In this document: one piece after another, positions 48,435 through 58,356 of the stretch
How positions within the stretch are numbered: the first letter of the stretch is position 1
Layout of the letters: every line of letters begins with the position of its first letter
Source of the DNA: an uncultured Roseovarius sp.
GTDB taxonomy: Bacteria > Pseudomonadota > Alphaproteobacteria > Rhodobacterales > Rhodobacteraceae
Direction of reading: 5' to 3'
NCBI GenBank assembly: GCA_947503145.1
Contig: CANNCP010000007.1
Span: forward strand, 62,001 to 126,000
DNA: 64,000 nt
Notes under the pieces: generated by a model
The model's input: only the letters and a program-made list of their open reading frames with translations
The model's database searches: none
What the model was told of the DNA's origin: nothing
Program-made: the position numbers and the translations under genes

Positions 48435-50274
48435 TGACTGCGACCTTTGATTCATTTGCTGCCGCCTTGTGCAGACCCTTGGCCAGGTCACGCAATTCGA
48501 CCTCATTCAGTGTTTCGACCTCCAGCAGACGGCTGGCGGCGCTCTCAAGGATATCGCGATTGTTGGTCAGGATTTCCAGTGCTTGCGCCGAAACCTCGCG
48601 CAATACCTCGCGTACGGCATCGTCCATCGCCTCTGCCGTGGCCTCGCTATAGCTGCGTTCAAAATATCCGGGTGTGTGGCCGCCCAGAAAGCTGCCTTTC
48701 TCGGCCTCGTAGCTGACGTTGCCCAGATCCGCATCCATGCCATAGCGTGCGACCATCGACCGGGCGATATCAGTGGCGCGCGCCAGATCATCGGCAGCCC
48801 CGGTGGACAGATGGCCAAAAATCAGCTGCTCCGCCGCACGTCCACCCATCAGCACTGCGATCTTGTCGCGCAATTCGGCTTCGGTCATCAGGAACCGGTC
48901 TTCGGTCGGGCGCTGGATCGTGTAGCCCAACGCACCGATGCCGCGCGGAATGATCGAGACCTTGTGCACCTTGTCCACTCCGGGCAGCACCATCGAGACC
49001 AGCGCGTGCCCCATCTCGTGATGGGCCACGATCTTGCGTTCGCGCGGATTGATCAGCCGGTTGCGTTTCTCCAGGCCCGCCACGATACGTTCGATCGCAT
49101 GGGTGAAGTCGTCCTTGGTCACGTGTTTGCCGCGCCGCCGCGTGGCCAGCAATGCCGCCTCGTTGACCAGATTGGCCAGATCGGCCCCGGAAAACCCGGT
49201 GGTCAGCGCGGCGATGTCGTCCATCTCCATGTTCGGGGCCAGCACGATCTTTTTCATGTGGACCTTGAGGATCTGCACCCGCCCCGCGCGGTCGGGACGA
49301 TCCACCAGAACCTGCCGGTCGAACCGCCCGGCACGCAACAACGCCGGATCGAGGATCTCGGGCCGGTTGGTGGCGGACAGCAACACCACGCCTTCGCTGG
49401 GATCGAACCCGTCGAGTTCCGACAAAAGCTGGTTCAACGTCTGTTCGCGTTCGTCATTGCCGCCTTGTATCGTGCCCGCCCCACGGGCACGGCCCAAGGC
49501 GTCAAGCTCGTCGATAAAGATGATCGCCGGGGCGGCTTTGCGGGCCTGCTCGAACAGGTCACGGACACGGGCCGCGCCCACCCCCACGAACATCTCGACA
49601 AATTCCGAACCCGAAATCGAATAGAACGGCACCCCCGCCTCGCCTGCAACGGCGCGTGCCAGCAGCGTCTTGCCGGTGCCCGGAGGGCCGACCAAGAGAA
49701 TTCCCTTGGGCATCCGCGCGCCCAGGCTGCCGTATTCCTTGGGTTTCTTGAGAAAGTCGATGACCTCCTGCAATTCGGCCTTGGCCTCGTCCACCCCGGC
49801 GACATCGGTGAAGGTCACCTTTGTATCGCTTTCGACATAGACTTTGGCCTTACTCTTGCCGATGGACATCATGCCGCCCATACCCTGCCCGCTGCCCATG
49901 CGACGGATTGCGAATATCCAGATGCCAACAAAGAACAGCGCCGGAAGAACCCATGACAAGAGCGTGGAAAACCATGTGTTTTCAACCGCGCCCGAATAGG
50001 TCACGCCAGTCTCGCTCAACCGGTCGGCCAGATCGGGCGGCACGGGCGTCGTCACAAACCCGGTCTTACCGCCCTGTGCGTTGGTAAATGTACCGCTGAT
50101 CCTGTTGCTCCCGATCGTGACTTCCTTGATCGCCCTCTCGTCAAGATAGGTTTCGAACTGACTATAGGGGATCGCCTCGATCGTCTGGCTCTGGACCCAG
50201 AGATCACGAATGAAAACAACACCCATGAAGGCGATCAGGATGTACCAGATATTGATTTGGTTCTTGCGGTTCAT
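48427..50274 (-). CDS. ftsH: FtsH-type AAA+ membrane zinc protease (second-copy type)
   Basis: 615 residues: two N-terminal membrane helices (~9-26 and 103-122) with a periplasmic loop, AAA module with Walker A GPPGTGKT at ~197-203 and Walker [11 protein letters not shown], and the M41 protease with HEMGH at 419-423 and [10 protein letters not shown] for the third ligand. It degrades membrane and short-lived proteins. Its setting with chaperone genes, away from tilS and folP, suggests a stress paralogue, not the housekeeping FtsH. Its ATG overlaps the preceding stop by 4 bases. Confidence 0.93.
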   Translation of the reverse strand: MNRKNQINIWYILIAFMGVVFIRDLWVQSQTIEAIPYSQFETYLDERAIKEVTIGSNRISGTFTNAQGGKTGFVTTPVPPDLADRLSETGVTYSGAVENTWFSTLLSWVLPALFFVGIWIFAIRRMGSGQGMGGMMSIGKSKAKVYVESDTKVTFTDVAGVDEAKAELQEVIDFLKKPKEYGSLGARMPKGILLVGPPGTGKTLLARAVAGEAGVPFYSISGSEFVEMFVGVGAARVRDLFEQARKAAPAIIFIDELDALGRARGAGTIQGGNDEREQTLNQLLSELDGFDPSEGVVLLSATNRPEILDPALLRAGRFDRQVLVDRPDRAGRVQILKVHMKKIVLAPNMEMDDIAALTTGFSGADLANLVNEAALLATRRRGKHVTKDDFTHAIERIVAGLEKRNRLINPRERKIVAHHEMGHALVSMVLPGVDKVHKVSIIPRGIGALGYTIQRPTEDRFLMTEAELRDKIAVLMGGRAAEQLIFGHLSTGAADDLARATDIARSMVARYGMDADLGNVSYEAEKGSFLGGHTPGYFERSYSEATAEAMDDAVREVLREVSAQALEILTNNRDILESAASRLLEVETLNEVELRDLAKGLHKAAANESKVAVNE

Positions 50275-50639
50275 GGTCTTTCTCCGGTTGGTGCGGGCAT
50301 CGGATCATCCAGCGCATCATGCGCGGCCACCTTGTCCAATTCATCAGCGGCATCAAAACGGTGCATCCGAAACACCCATTCCACGACGTCACCCGTGCCG
50401 CCCAGATGCAGCCGACCCGCACTGTCCCGCGTCACGGCAATCACATCGCGGTAGATCGAAGGGGCCATCGGCGCGTTCAGTTCAAGCTCTCGCATCAGCA
50501 TCTCACGGCGTTTCTGCAACGTCGAAAAATCGAGGTGATCATAGCGCACGTTGCGCTTGATCTTGTAGGCGTCCGCACCACTCAATAACACAACAGCCCC
50601 GTGTGTGCGAATGACCTCGGACTGGGGTTTCTCGCTCAT
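50271..50639 (-). CDS. Truncated aminoglycoside-phosphotransferase-like (COG2187) N-terminal fragment
   Basis: 122 residues matching only the beginning of COG2187 proteins, which are about 500 residues with a kinase-like and a P-loop part. Family features are GAVVLLSGADAYKIKRNVRY, FSTLQKRREMLMRELELN, and VVEWVFRMHRFDAADELDKV; the sequence then stops after a short Pro-rich tail. The kinase catalytic loop and P-loop are absent. An AAGGAG site, the intact frame and the ATGA overlap with ftsH argue that it is still translated, perhaps mainly to couple ftsH translation. Confidence 0.6.
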   Translation of the reverse strand: MSEKPQSEVIRTHGAVVLLSGADAYKIKRNVRYDHLDFSTLQKRREMLMRELELNAPMAPSIYRDVIAVTRDSAGRLHLGGTGDVVEWVFRMHRFDAADELDKVAAHDALDDPMPAPTGERP

Positions 50640-50736
50640 CTGAACTCCTTGCAATTTCTCGCACATTTCCTCGGGCTCGGGCCGAACATGCGTTGAGGAT
50701 TTGCGTTCATTTTAGGGCAGTTCGGCTGCTGTGTTC

Positions 50737-50750
50737 TTGATGGTTGTTAA
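50737..50750. promoter_or_regulatory. Weak FNR-like site between the ftsH operon and cydDC
   Basis: On the minus strand TTAAC-AACC-ATCAA: one perfect half-site and one with two changes. It lies 98 bases before the first gene of the ftsH operon and 240 bases before cydD. The whole 50640-50990 gap (351 bases) holds no gene I can support. Confidence 0.3.
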
Positions 50751-50990
50751 TGTGCCTCCTTCAAATGTGTGCTGAAATGACGGGTGGACGCGACGGCAAC
50801 AGTCCGGTCGCAAGTGTCCGGCTTGACACATCCCAAGGAAAACGGTGTCTCCAACCTTGTCCAGGCGCCTCATGCGCAAGACACGGCTGACCTGTGACCG
50901 CGTGCAAGCTCGTGTCACGGCGATTGAAGCAGTGTCGCGGGTTGCAAGAGGACGCAGCGAGTGCTCCGTTACAACCCGATGAATGTGTAA

Positions 50991-52667
50991 ATGAGCATAG
51001 CAATGACCAGAATGAGGCCGCAGGAAAGCCCGACCGCCCGGCAACGGGCGAGCGCGCGCATTATTGCGCCCGTTTCCCGGCCCTTGCGCATTGCGGGGAT
51101 GTTGGCGGTCATTGCGGGGTTGATCTGGCCCATTCAGGCGGCGGCGCTGGCATGGGCCATTTCGGGCTGGGTGGCGGACGACATGAGCCGCACCGGCCCT
51201 GCCGCGCTGATTTTTGTGCTGGGTGGTGTCCTGCGTGCCGGGCTTGATCATCGCGCAGGCAGATGGCTGTTCGATGCCGCCGACCGGACGATTACCCGCG
51301 AACGTGCCGCCCTGATCGGGCGCGAGGCGCGCGCCCGTGCCGGTGCCGGTTCTGCCGAGATCGCCGCCCTGATCGTGCAGAAGCTGCCGTTGCTTCAGCC
51401 GTGGATCACCCGGTATCACGTCGCAATGATCCGGGTGTCGGTGCTCCCTTTTGTGCTGCTGGTATTGACGTTCTGGTTTTCATGGGTGGCCGGTCTGGTC
51501 CTGCTGATTGCCGGGCCGCTGATCCCGGTGTTCATGGCGCTTGTGGGCATGGCGGCGGAAGATGCGTCGCGCCGCCAGATGGACGAGATCGGGTCAATGA
51601 ACGCGATGCTGATGGACCGCCTTTCTGCCATGCTCGACATCCGGCTTCTGGGGGCGACACAGCGGGCCGCAACAGATTTCTCGGACCGGGCCGAGGCGCT
51701 GCGCGTGCGCACGATGGCGGTGTTGCGGGTGGCGTTCTTGTCCTCGACCGTGCTTGAACTGTTCAGCGCAATCGGCGTCGCGATGGTCGCGGTCTTCGTT
51801 GGCTTCACTCTTTTGGGCGCGATCGGGTTCGGGAGCTGGGGCACGCCGCTCGGGCTTGGCGAGGGGTTATTCCTGTTGCTGATTGCGCCGGAATTCTTCC
51901 AGCCCTTCCGCGATCTGGCCGCCGCGTGGCATGACCGGGCCGCCGGGTTGTCGGTGATGGCCGATCTGGAGGCGCTGGACGCGGCCGAGCGGGTGGATTT
52001 CGTCGGGCAGGCCGATGCGTCGCCCCCCTTGCCTGGCCCCCTGAGTGTGACGTTTTCCGACGCGGTCGCCGCCCTGCCGGGACGAAAGGTGCCACTGCCC
52101 GATCTGCACCTGCATGCCAAAGAGGCATTGGCGCTGACGGGACCGAGCGGGGCGGGCAAAAGCACGGCCCTTGCCGCCATCGCCGGGCTTGTTCCGCTGG
52201 CGACGGGGCACATCTCGGTTTGCGGCACTGCCCTGAACGACGCCACAGCCGATGCGTGGCGCGCGCGTGTCGCACTCATCCCCCAAGCACCACATTTCCC
52301 CGATCAAACCTTGCGGGACTGGCTCGATCCCGATCGGCGTGGCGCAGACCCGCGGCCCGCATTGGCACTTGCCGAAGCGGAGGAGGTCGTCCGGCGCCTG
52401 CCCAACGGGCTAGATACCCGGCTGGGCGAGACCGGTGGCGGTGTGTCGGGCGGCGAAGCGCGGCGGCTGATGGTCGCCCGCGCGATCCTGAGCGGGCGCG
52501 AGCTGATCCTTGCCGATGAGCCGACAGCCGATCTCGACCCCGAAACGGCGGCGCAGGTCATCCGTGCCCTGACGCGGCTGAAAGGCGACGGGCACAGCCT
52601 GATCGTCGCAACCCACGACCCGGTGCTGGCGGATGCGATGGACCGATCCATCGAGGTACTGACATGA
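50991..52667 (+). CDS. cydD: Thiol reductant ABC exporter subunit CydD
   Basis: A 558-residue ABC half-transporter: about six membrane helices (~30-290) and a nucleotide-binding domain with Walker A GPSGAGKST, signature VSGGEARRLMVARA and Walker B ELILADEPTADLDPE. With CydC it exports glutathione/cysteine, needed for assembling heme d in cytochrome bd. The ATG at 50991 has no clear ribosome site; one four codons in is possible. Confidence 0.92.
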   Translation: MSIAMTRMRPQESPTARQRASARIIAPVSRPLRIAGMLAVIAGLIWPIQAAALAWAISGWVADDMSRTGPAALIFVLGGVLRAGLDHRAGRWLFDAADRTITRERAALIGREARARAGAGSAEIAALIVQKLPLLQPWITRYHVAMIRVSVLPFVLLVLTFWFSWVAGLVLLIAGPLIPVFMALVGMAAEDASRRQMDEIGSMNAMLMDRLSAMLDIRLLGATQRAATDFSDRAEALRVRTMAVLRVAFLSSTVLELFSAIGVAMVAVFVGFTLLGAIGFGSWGTPLGLGEGLFLLLIAPEFFQPFRDLAAAWHDRAAGLSVMADLEALDAAERVDFVGQADASPPLPGPLSVTFSDAVAALPGRKVPLPDLHLHAKEALALTGPSGAGKSTALAAIAGLVPLATGHISVCGTALNDATADAWRARVALIPQAPHFPDQTLRDWLDPDRRGADPRPALALAEAEEVVRRLPNGLDTRLGETGGGVSGGEARRLMVARAILSGRELILADEPTADLDPETAAQVIRALTRLKGDGHSLIVATHDPVLADAMDRSIEVLT

Positions 52668-54268
52668 GGGCGCTTTTGCCGATTACCCGCCTGCTATTGA
52701 TGGCAGCGCCATGGGCCATGGCGCGCGGCGCGGCATTGACGGTGATCGTCCTGCTGATGGGCGCGGCCCTGCTGGGCCTTTCCGGCTGGTTCATCACCGC
52801 GACCGGGATCGCAGGGATCGCCGGAATCGGAATTGCCTTTGATGTGTTTCGCCCCTCGGCAGGGGTGCGGTTTCTGGCGCTTGGCCGCACTGCCGCACGC
52901 TATGGGGAACGGTTGCTGACCCATGACGCGACGCTTCGCGCGCTGGCGGCGCTTCGGGTGACGCTGCTCCGACGGCAGGCCCGGCTGGGCGCCCGTGACC
53001 TGGCAAGCCTGCGCAGCGAGGCGGTGCTGACGCGGATCGTGTCGGATGTAGATGCGCTTGACGGCGTCGTTCTGCGGCTTTTGCTGCCGGGTCTGGCGGC
53101 GCTCATCACCCACGGGCTGGTCTTTCTTGCGCTGGGGTGGCTGGCAAGCTGGCTGGTCGCCTGGGCTGTTCTGGGTGGCTATGTTCCGTTGGCGGCTCTT
53201 ATCTTCTGGCGCCTGGCGCGGCGCAGTATCCGGCCCTCGGATGCGGTCGAGACGCAAGACCAGACCCTTCGACGCGGCATCATCGACATGATCCGGGATC
53301 GCCAATCCCTGATCATTGGCGGCGGCCTTGCTTCGCGCGAAGCGGATTTGTTGCGGCTGGATGCCCAAACCCGCGATGCCGCGCAGGCGCTGGACCGTGC
53401 TGACCGGAATGCAGCGGCGGCACTTTCGGCGCTGGTTGCCGTGGCTGCCGCACTAGCCTTGATCTCCGGTGGCTGGCTGGTCGCCCGTGAAATCGCAGGT
53501 CCGGCCGTTGGTGCCATCGGTGTCTTTGTCGCGTTGGCGTTGGCCGAAACGCTGCTGCCGCTCAGGCGCGGTTTTTCTGATTACGGCAGAATGGTCGGTG
53601 CTGCCCGGCGTATCGGGAGCGGAGCAAAAGCCCAAGCAGCCGCGTCGGACAGGCATGAGGCAGGCGCAGAACATTCGGCGGTGCTTGCAATCCGCAAGGC
53701 CGGGCTGAGCCTCGACCTTGAAACAGGTGAGACAATCGCCCTGACCGGCCCAAGCGGCAGCGGGAAGACAAGTTTGCTCATGCAGATTGCCGGGCTTGCC
53801 GAAAGCGAGGGGATAACCATCCTTGGGCACCGCCCCGATCACTGGGACGATACGGCGCTGCGTTACATCGTGACGATGGTCCCGCAACGCAGCGCGCTGA
53901 TTGCCGGAACAATCCGCGAGAACCTCCACCTTGCGGCTGAGGCGGACGATAGCGCGATATGGCACGCCCTGAGTGCAGTGGCACTAGACGGGGTGATCCG
54001 CGAACGCGGCGGCCTGGATGCCCGACTGAACGAGGCGGGCGCGGGCCTCTCGGGCGGGCAGGCACGACGTCTGACGCTGGCGCGGGCCATCCTGCGATCC
54101 CCCCGGCTATTGCTGCTGGACGAACCAACCGAAGGGCTGGATGCCGACACGGCGGATCGGGTACTGTGGGGTATTCGCACAGCGCTGCCACGTGCCGCGA
54201 TTATCGCGACTCTCCATCGCGGCGCGGATCATTTGGTATTCGACAGACAAATGCCGCTTAACCTGTGA
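52664..54268 (+). CDS. cydC: Thiol reductant ABC exporter subunit CydC
   Basis: A 534-residue ABC half-transporter, partner of CydD, overlapping it by 4 bases (ATGA). The N-terminal membrane domain carries FRPSAGVRFLALGRTAARYG, typical of CydC. The C-terminal ATPase has GPSGSGKTSLL, GLSGGQARRLTLARA and LLLLDEPTEGLDAD. It sits before cydAB as in other cydDCAB clusters. Confidence 0.92.
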   Translation: MRALLPITRLLLMAAPWAMARGAALTVIVLLMGAALLGLSGWFITATGIAGIAGIGIAFDVFRPSAGVRFLALGRTAARYGERLLTHDATLRALAALRVTLLRRQARLGARDLASLRSEAVLTRIVSDVDALDGVVLRLLLPGLAALITHGLVFLALGWLASWLVAWAVLGGYVPLAALIFWRLARRSIRPSDAVETQDQTLRRGIIDMIRDRQSLIIGGGLASREADLLRLDAQTRDAAQALDRADRNAAAALSALVAVAAALALISGGWLVAREIAGPAVGAIGVFVALALAETLLPLRRGFSDYGRMVGAARRIGSGAKAQAAASDRHEAGAEHSAVLAIRKAGLSLDLETGETIALTGPSGSGKTSLLMQIAGLAESEGITILGHRPDHWDDTALRYIVTMVPQRSALIAGTIRENLHLAAEADDSAIWHALSAVALDGVIRERGGLDARLNEAGAGLSGGQARRLTLARAILRSPRLLLLDEPTEGLDADTADRVLWGIRTALPRAAIIATLHRGADHLVFDRQMPLNL

Positions 54269-54278
54269 TAATGTCACA
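54264..54278. promoter_or_regulatory. TGTGA-TAATG-TCACA dyad before cydA
   Basis: A perfect 5-bp dyad with a 5-base spacer, overlapping the cydC stop codon and 104 bases before the cydA ATG. It resembles a CRP-type site, which normally has a 6-base spacer. The other 100 bases to cydA show nothing clear. Confidence 0.3.
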
Positions 54279-54381
54279 ACCACAAATGGGATAAGAAAGT
54301 ATTGGCTGTTTCACCATGAAAGCATCCTGATTTGGCCTGCATCCGACAACCAACCGCCCCGAGAACGAGGAAAACGGAATA

Positions 54382-56004
54382 ATGGATCTTGATATCGTCG
54401 AACTGTCACGCCTGCAATTTGCGATGACGGCCATGTACCATTTCCTCTTCGTGCCGCTGACATTGGGCTTGTCGGTGATCGTCGCGATCATGGAGACGGT
54501 CTATGTCATGACCGGGCGACCGATCTGGCGCCAGATGACCAAGTTCTGGGGCATGCTCTTTGGCATCAACTTTGCGATCGGCGTTGCCACGGGGGTCACG
54601 ATGGAATTCCAGTTCGGCATGAACTGGTCCTATTTCAGTCATTACGTCGGCGACATCTTCGGCGCGCCGCTGGCTCTCGAAGGGCTGATGGCCTTCTTCC
54701 TCGAAGCGACCTTCGTGGGGCTGTTCTTTTTCGGCTGGGACAAGCTGAGCCGCGTCGGTCACCTGACCGTTACCTGGCTCGTTGCCATCGGGTCGAACTT
54801 TTCCGCGCTCTGGATTCTGATTGCCAATGGCTGGATGCAGAACCCGGTGGGCGCGGCATTCAACCCCGACACCATGCGGATGGAGATGACCAGCTTTTAC
54901 GAGGTGATGTTCAACTCGGTCGCGCAGGCGAAATTCGTCCATACGGTTTCGGCGGGCTACGTCACTGCGGCGGTTTTCGTGCTGGGTGTGTCCGCCTGGT
55001 ATCTGCTCAAGGGGCGCCATGTCGAACTGGCCCGCCGCTCAATCACGGTAGCGGCATCGTTCGGCCTTGCCTCGGCGCTGTCGGTGGTGCTGTTAGGTGA
55101 CGAATCCGGTTATGACGTATCGCATAACCAGAAAATGAAACTGGCCGCCATTGAGGGCATGTGGGAGACCGAGCCCGCCCCCGCAGCCTTTAACCTGATC
55201 GGTTTTCCCGACCAGGAAGCACGCGAGACGCATTATACGGTCAAGATCCCATGGGTGATGGGGCTGATCGGAACCCGGTCGCTCACGACCGAACTGCCGG
55301 GGATCAACGAACTGGTCGTAGAGTCCGAAAACAAGATTCGGTCAGGCATCATCGGCTATGACGCGCTGATGACGATCCGCAAACAACGGGCCGAAACGCC
55401 GCCAGACGTGCGCCAGACATTCGAAGACCACGGCGGCAACCTCGGCTATGCCTACCTGCTCAAACGCTATCTGGACGATCCGCGCGAGGCCACCGAGGCA
55501 CAGATCAAACTGGCCGCCAATGACACGGTGCCGAATGTCTGGCCGCTGTTCTGGTCGTTCCGGCTCATGGTTGCCCTCGGCTTCAGCTTCATTGCCGTGA
55601 TGGCCTATTTCTTCTGGCGCTCCAGCTTTCGCGGGCAGGTCTATCCGCGTTGGGCGCTGTGGGGGGCTGTGGTGATCATCCCGACGCCCTGGGTCGCCGC
55701 CGAACTGGGCTGGGTCGTGGCCGAATATGGCCGCCAGCCATGGACGGTAGACGGCGTGCTGCCCACCGCGCTTTCGGTCAGCCATCTGTCAGTTGCCGAT
55801 CTGCTGCTGACGCTGGCGGGGTTCATGATCTTCTACACGGTGCTGTTCATCGTCGAGATGGGGCTGATGCTGAAATTCATCCGCAGAGGACCGGTCGAAG
55901 ATGTCGAAGAGACCGAAATCTGGACAACGCGGCACGAGCACCGGCTGCGCACCACTGACGGCAAGGACCCCTTTGCCGCAATGACGACGGAGCAAGCGCC
56001 ATGA
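54382..56004 (+). CDS. cydA: Cytochrome bd ubiquinol oxidase subunit I
   Basis: A 540-residue membrane protein carrying the three hemes of the high-affinity quinol oxidase. The heme b595 histidine is in [17 protein letters not shown] (residue 20). [19 protein letters not shown] opens a long Q-loop like that of E. coli ([20 protein letters not shown]), so this is the true bd type and not the short-loop cyanide-insensitive oxidase. It reduces oxygen to water at low oxygen tension and resists sulfide and NO. Confidence 0.95.
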   Translation: MDLDIVELSRLQFAMTAMYHFLFVPLTLGLSVIVAIMETVYVMTGRPIWRQMTKFWGMLFGINFAIGVATGVTMEFQFGMNWSYFSHYVGDIFGAPLALEGLMAFFLEATFVGLFFFGWDKLSRVGHLTVTWLVAIGSNFSALWILIANGWMQNPVGAAFNPDTMRMEMTSFYEVMFNSVAQAKFVHTVSAGYVTAAVFVLGVSAWYLLKGRHVELARRSITVAASFGLASALSVVLLGDESGYDVSHNQKMKLAAIEGMWETEPAPAAFNLIGFPDQEARETHYTVKIPWVMGLIGTRSLTTELPGINELVVESENKIRSGIIGYDALMTIRKQRAETPPDVRQTFEDHGGNLGYAYLLKRYLDDPREATEAQIKLAANDTVPNVWPLFWSFRLMVALGFSFIAVMAYFFWRSSFRGQVYPRWALWGAVVIIPTPWVAAELGWVVAEYGRQPWTVDGVLPTALSVSHLSVADLLLTLAGFMIFYTVLFIVEMGLMLKFIRRGPVEDVEETEIWTTRHEHRLRTTDGKDPFAAMTTEQAP

Positions 56005-57161
56005 TCCTTTATGAACTGATCTCTTACGATGCCCTGCGCGTTATCTGGTGGCTGCTTCTGGGCGTTCTGTTGATCGGCTTTGCGCTGACGGACGGGTTTG
56101 ACATGGGTGTCGGCGTGCTGCTGCCCTTTGTGGCCAAGACCGACATCGAACGCCGCATCGCGATCAACACGGTCGGCCCGGTCTGGGAGGGCAATCAAGT
56201 GTGGTTCATCCTCGGCGGCGGTGCGATCTTTGCCGCCTGGCCGCCCCTCTATGCTGTCAGCTTCTCGGGCTTTTACCTTGCGATGTTCATGATCCTTGCC
56301 GCCCTTATCGTGCGGCCCGTAGCGTTCAAGTATCGCTCCAAACGCGACTCTGCGGCGTGGCGGTCCACCTGGGACTGGGCGCTTTTCGCCGGGGGCGCTG
56401 TGCCTGCGCTGATCTTTGGCGTCGCGGTGGGCAATGTGCTGCAAGGTGTCCCGTTCGAGCTGACAGATGACCTGTTCAGCCGCTATGAGGGCGCGTTTCA
56501 TGCCAAGCTCTTAGGCCTTCTGAACCCCTTTGCCCTGTTGGCGGGGCTGCTATCACTGGCAATGCTCACCACCCACGGCGCCGCATGGCTGTCGCTCAAG
56601 ACTGAAGGCCCGGTGGCAGCGCGCGCGCGCGCCATCGGCACCTGGTGCGGCCTCATGACAATCGCGGGGTATGCGCTGGCAGGCCTGTGGCTCGCCACCG
56701 GAATCGCGGGCTACGCATTGACGACCGAAGCCGTGGCAAACGGGCCGTCAAACCCGCTCTATTCAGAGGTGGTGCGCACTGACAACTGGCTTTCTGCCTA
56801 TGCGGTGCGCCCGTGGATAGCGCTGGCACCTGCACTTGGCCTGCTGGGTATGGTGATGGCAGTTCTGGGTCTGCGCGCCGGACGTGAAGGCACAACGCTG
56901 CTGTGGTCCAAGCTCGGGATTTTCGGTGCGATCTCATCGGTCGGGCTGACGATGTTCCCGTTCCTCCTGCCCTCGTCGCTCGATCCGCGCTCTTCGCTGA
57001 CGGTGTGGGACGCGTCATCCTCGCACCAGACCCTGTTCGTGATGCTGGTCGCGACAGTGATCTTCATGCCGCTCATTCTGGCTTACACCGCTTGGGTCTA
57101 CCGGGTGCTCTGGGGCAAGGTCACCGAGGCCGACGTCACCGACTCCAGCTCGGCTTACTAA
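56001..57161 (+). CDS. cydB: Cytochrome bd ubiquinol oxidase subunit II
   Basis: A 386-residue polytopic protein; the start [20 protein letters not shown] and [13 protein letters not shown], then [20 protein letters not shown], are family signatures. It overlaps cydA by 4 bases. Two repeat-like sequences follow directly after the stop and separate it from cydX. Confidence 0.95.
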   Translation: MILYELISYDALRVIWWLLLGVLLIGFALTDGFDMGVGVLLPFVAKTDIERRIAINTVGPVWEGNQVWFILGGGAIFAAWPPLYAVSFSGFYLAMFMILAALIVRPVAFKYRSKRDSAAWRSTWDWALFAGGAVPALIFGVAVGNVLQGVPFELTDDLFSRYEGAFHAKLLGLLNPFALLAGLLSLAMLTTHGAAWLSLKTEGPVAARARAIGTWCGLMTIAGYALAGLWLATGIAGYALTTEAVANGPSNPLYSEVVRTDNWLSAYAVRPWIALAPALGLLGMVMAVLGLRAGREGTTLLWSKLGIFGAISSVGLTMFPFLLPSSLDPRSSLTVWDASSSHQTLFVMLVATVIFMPLILAYTAWVYRVLWGKVTEADVTDSSSAY

Positions 57162-57191
57162 AGTGTTCCACCTTAAACCTGAGGCACTCAG
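57160..57191. repeat. Dispersed repeat, third variant (half copy)
   Basis: AAAGTGTTCCACCTTAAACC followed by the small dyad CTGAG-GCA-CTCAG (57179-57191). It starts with the last two bases of the cydB stop codon. The AAAG-GTTCC end resembles the other repeats; it looks like half of a longer palindrome. Confidence 0.45.
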
Positions 57192-57227
57192 TCAAGGCGG
57201 AATGCGTGCAACGGTCATATGTATCGC

Positions 57228-57273
57228 TGCGTCCCACGAAAAGCTGTGAGTCAGGTTTTTCGCGGAACGCTTT
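57228..57273. repeat. Dispersed palindromic repeat, loop type 1 (second copy)
   Basis: GCGTCCCACGAAAAGC, core CTGTGAGTCAG, then GGTTTTTCGCGGAACGCTTT. It shares the core and the right arm with the element at 2546-2594. It ends 18 bases before the cydX ATG. Confidence 0.6.
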
Positions 57274-57291
57274 AGAAAAAAGGAACACAAC

Positions 57292-57429
57292 ATGTGGTAT
57301 TTCGCCTGGCTACTCGGCCTGCCGCTTGCGGCGGTGTTTGCCGTCGTCAACGCGATGTGGCTTGAAATGCAACGCGACCGCGCATTGTCGGAAGGACACG
57401 AGCCAAGCGCGGAAAACGATCCGCGCTGA
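57292..57429 (+). CDS. cydX: Cytochrome bd small subunit CydX
   Basis: A 45-residue single-helix protein beginning MWYFAWLLGLPLAAVFAVVN, the hallmark of CydX/CbdX, with a polar tail ending in ENDPR. CydX stabilises the hemes of cytochrome bd. A good AAAGGA site precedes the ATG. It is 130 bases past cydB, unusually far for this gene, because repeat sequence lies in between. The gap 57430-57589 holds no feature I can support. Confidence 0.9.
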   Translation: MWYFAWLLGLPLAAVFAVVNAMWLEMQRDRALSEGHEPSAENDPR

Positions 57430-57589
57430 AACCGCAAAAGCGCGTCGCACCCGAGCTGATGAACCCGGGCACGAAACCAAAGTGGCGGCCACGCGTTAGG
57501 TTAACATCATTCGCTTCTGAACGACGCGTATCAAAGGGGATCATGCGAACGCGCAGATCCCGGAACAAACCCAAGAAAGGTATCTTGAG

Positions 57590-58072
57590 ATGTCAAATGA
57601 GAAGATGATCGAATTTCTGAATCGGGCCGTCAAAATGGAAATGACCGCTGCCCACCAGTACCAACTCCATTCGCATGTTCTGGAGGACTGGGGCCTGGAC
57701 AAGCTCGCGGCGCAGATGCGCGGAGAGATGGAAGAAGAACTGGAACATTCGGACTTGTTCATCGAGCGCATCCTGTTTCTAAAGGCCACGCCCGAGCTTG
57801 GCTTTGACAAGCCACCACAAACGGCAAAATCGCTGCCTGACATGTTTCGCTCTGATCTCGCGGACGAGGAAGAAGCCATCGCCGTCTATACCAAGGCCGC
57901 GCAACATGCGACCGAGCTGGGCGATATCGGATCGCGGACACTGTTCGAAAAGATCGTGCTGGACGAAGAAGGCCACAAAGCCTGGCTGGAGCTGCAACTC
58001 GACCTGATCGAACGCCTGGGCGAGAAGACCTACAGCGCGAAATTCATGTCGGTTGATGACAACGAGGACTGA
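57590..58072 (+). CDS. bfr: Bacterioferritin-type ferritin lacking the heme-ligand methionine
   Basis: A 160-residue four-helix ferritin. Ferroxidase residues expected for bacterioferritin are kept: E17, E50 and H53 (EEELEHSDLFIERILFL), a glutamate in LADEEEAIAVY, and DEEGH. The residue equal to the heme ligand Met52 is leucine (L51), so inter-subunit heme is unlikely. It may store iron or, like Dps, remove iron and peroxide together. Its place after cyd genes suggests a redox-stress role. Confidence 0.88.
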   Translation: MSNEKMIEFLNRAVKMEMTAAHQYQLHSHVLEDWGLDKLAAQMRGEMEEELEHSDLFIERILFLKATPELGFDKPPQTAKSLPDMFRSDLADEEEAIAVYTKAAQHATELGDIGSRTLFEKIVLDEEGHKAWLELQLDLIERLGEKTYSAKFMSVDDNED

Positions 58073-58275
58073 ACGGCCGTTATTCTACTATGTGGTCCGG
58101 CCGGTGATCCGGCGCTTCGCGACGGCCAAGGTTTGGGCGATCTACTTGCCGGGCAAGGGGCTTGCCCCCTCCGCGCTGCTCGATGGTGTCGGCGTGGCCG
58201 ATCCGGCATAGATGGCCGAGCGGCTGATGGCGGCTGATACCCGAGTTCTCGGCTTCTGATCGGCCTGCTTGCTGC

Positions 58276-58317
58276 CCTCTCCCGCAGCGCCCTGTAAAAA
58301 TGGCGCTGCGGGAGAGG
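58276..58317. other. Perfect 16-bp hairpin upstream of the Crp/Fnr gene
   Basis: CCTCTCCCGCAGCGCC (58276-58291) pairs perfectly with 58302-58317, with a 10-base loop containing five A. No T-run follows. It lies 39 bases before the ATG at 58357, in the 284-base gap after bfr. It could be a terminator for bfr, or a leader hairpin of the regulator mRNA. Confidence 0.55.
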
Positions 58318-58356
58318 TGCAAACAGGTGTTCTCGTTCTTATAGGAAAGCCACTAC

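Noticed and set aside
48469..49956. A 495-codon plus-strand frame opposite ftsH
   Set aside because: Antisense artefact of high GC codon bias; the minus strand holds all FtsH motifs.
58079..58210. Open stretch after bfr that could be a gene remnant
   Set aside because: No start with ribosome site and no recognisable domain; left as intergenic.
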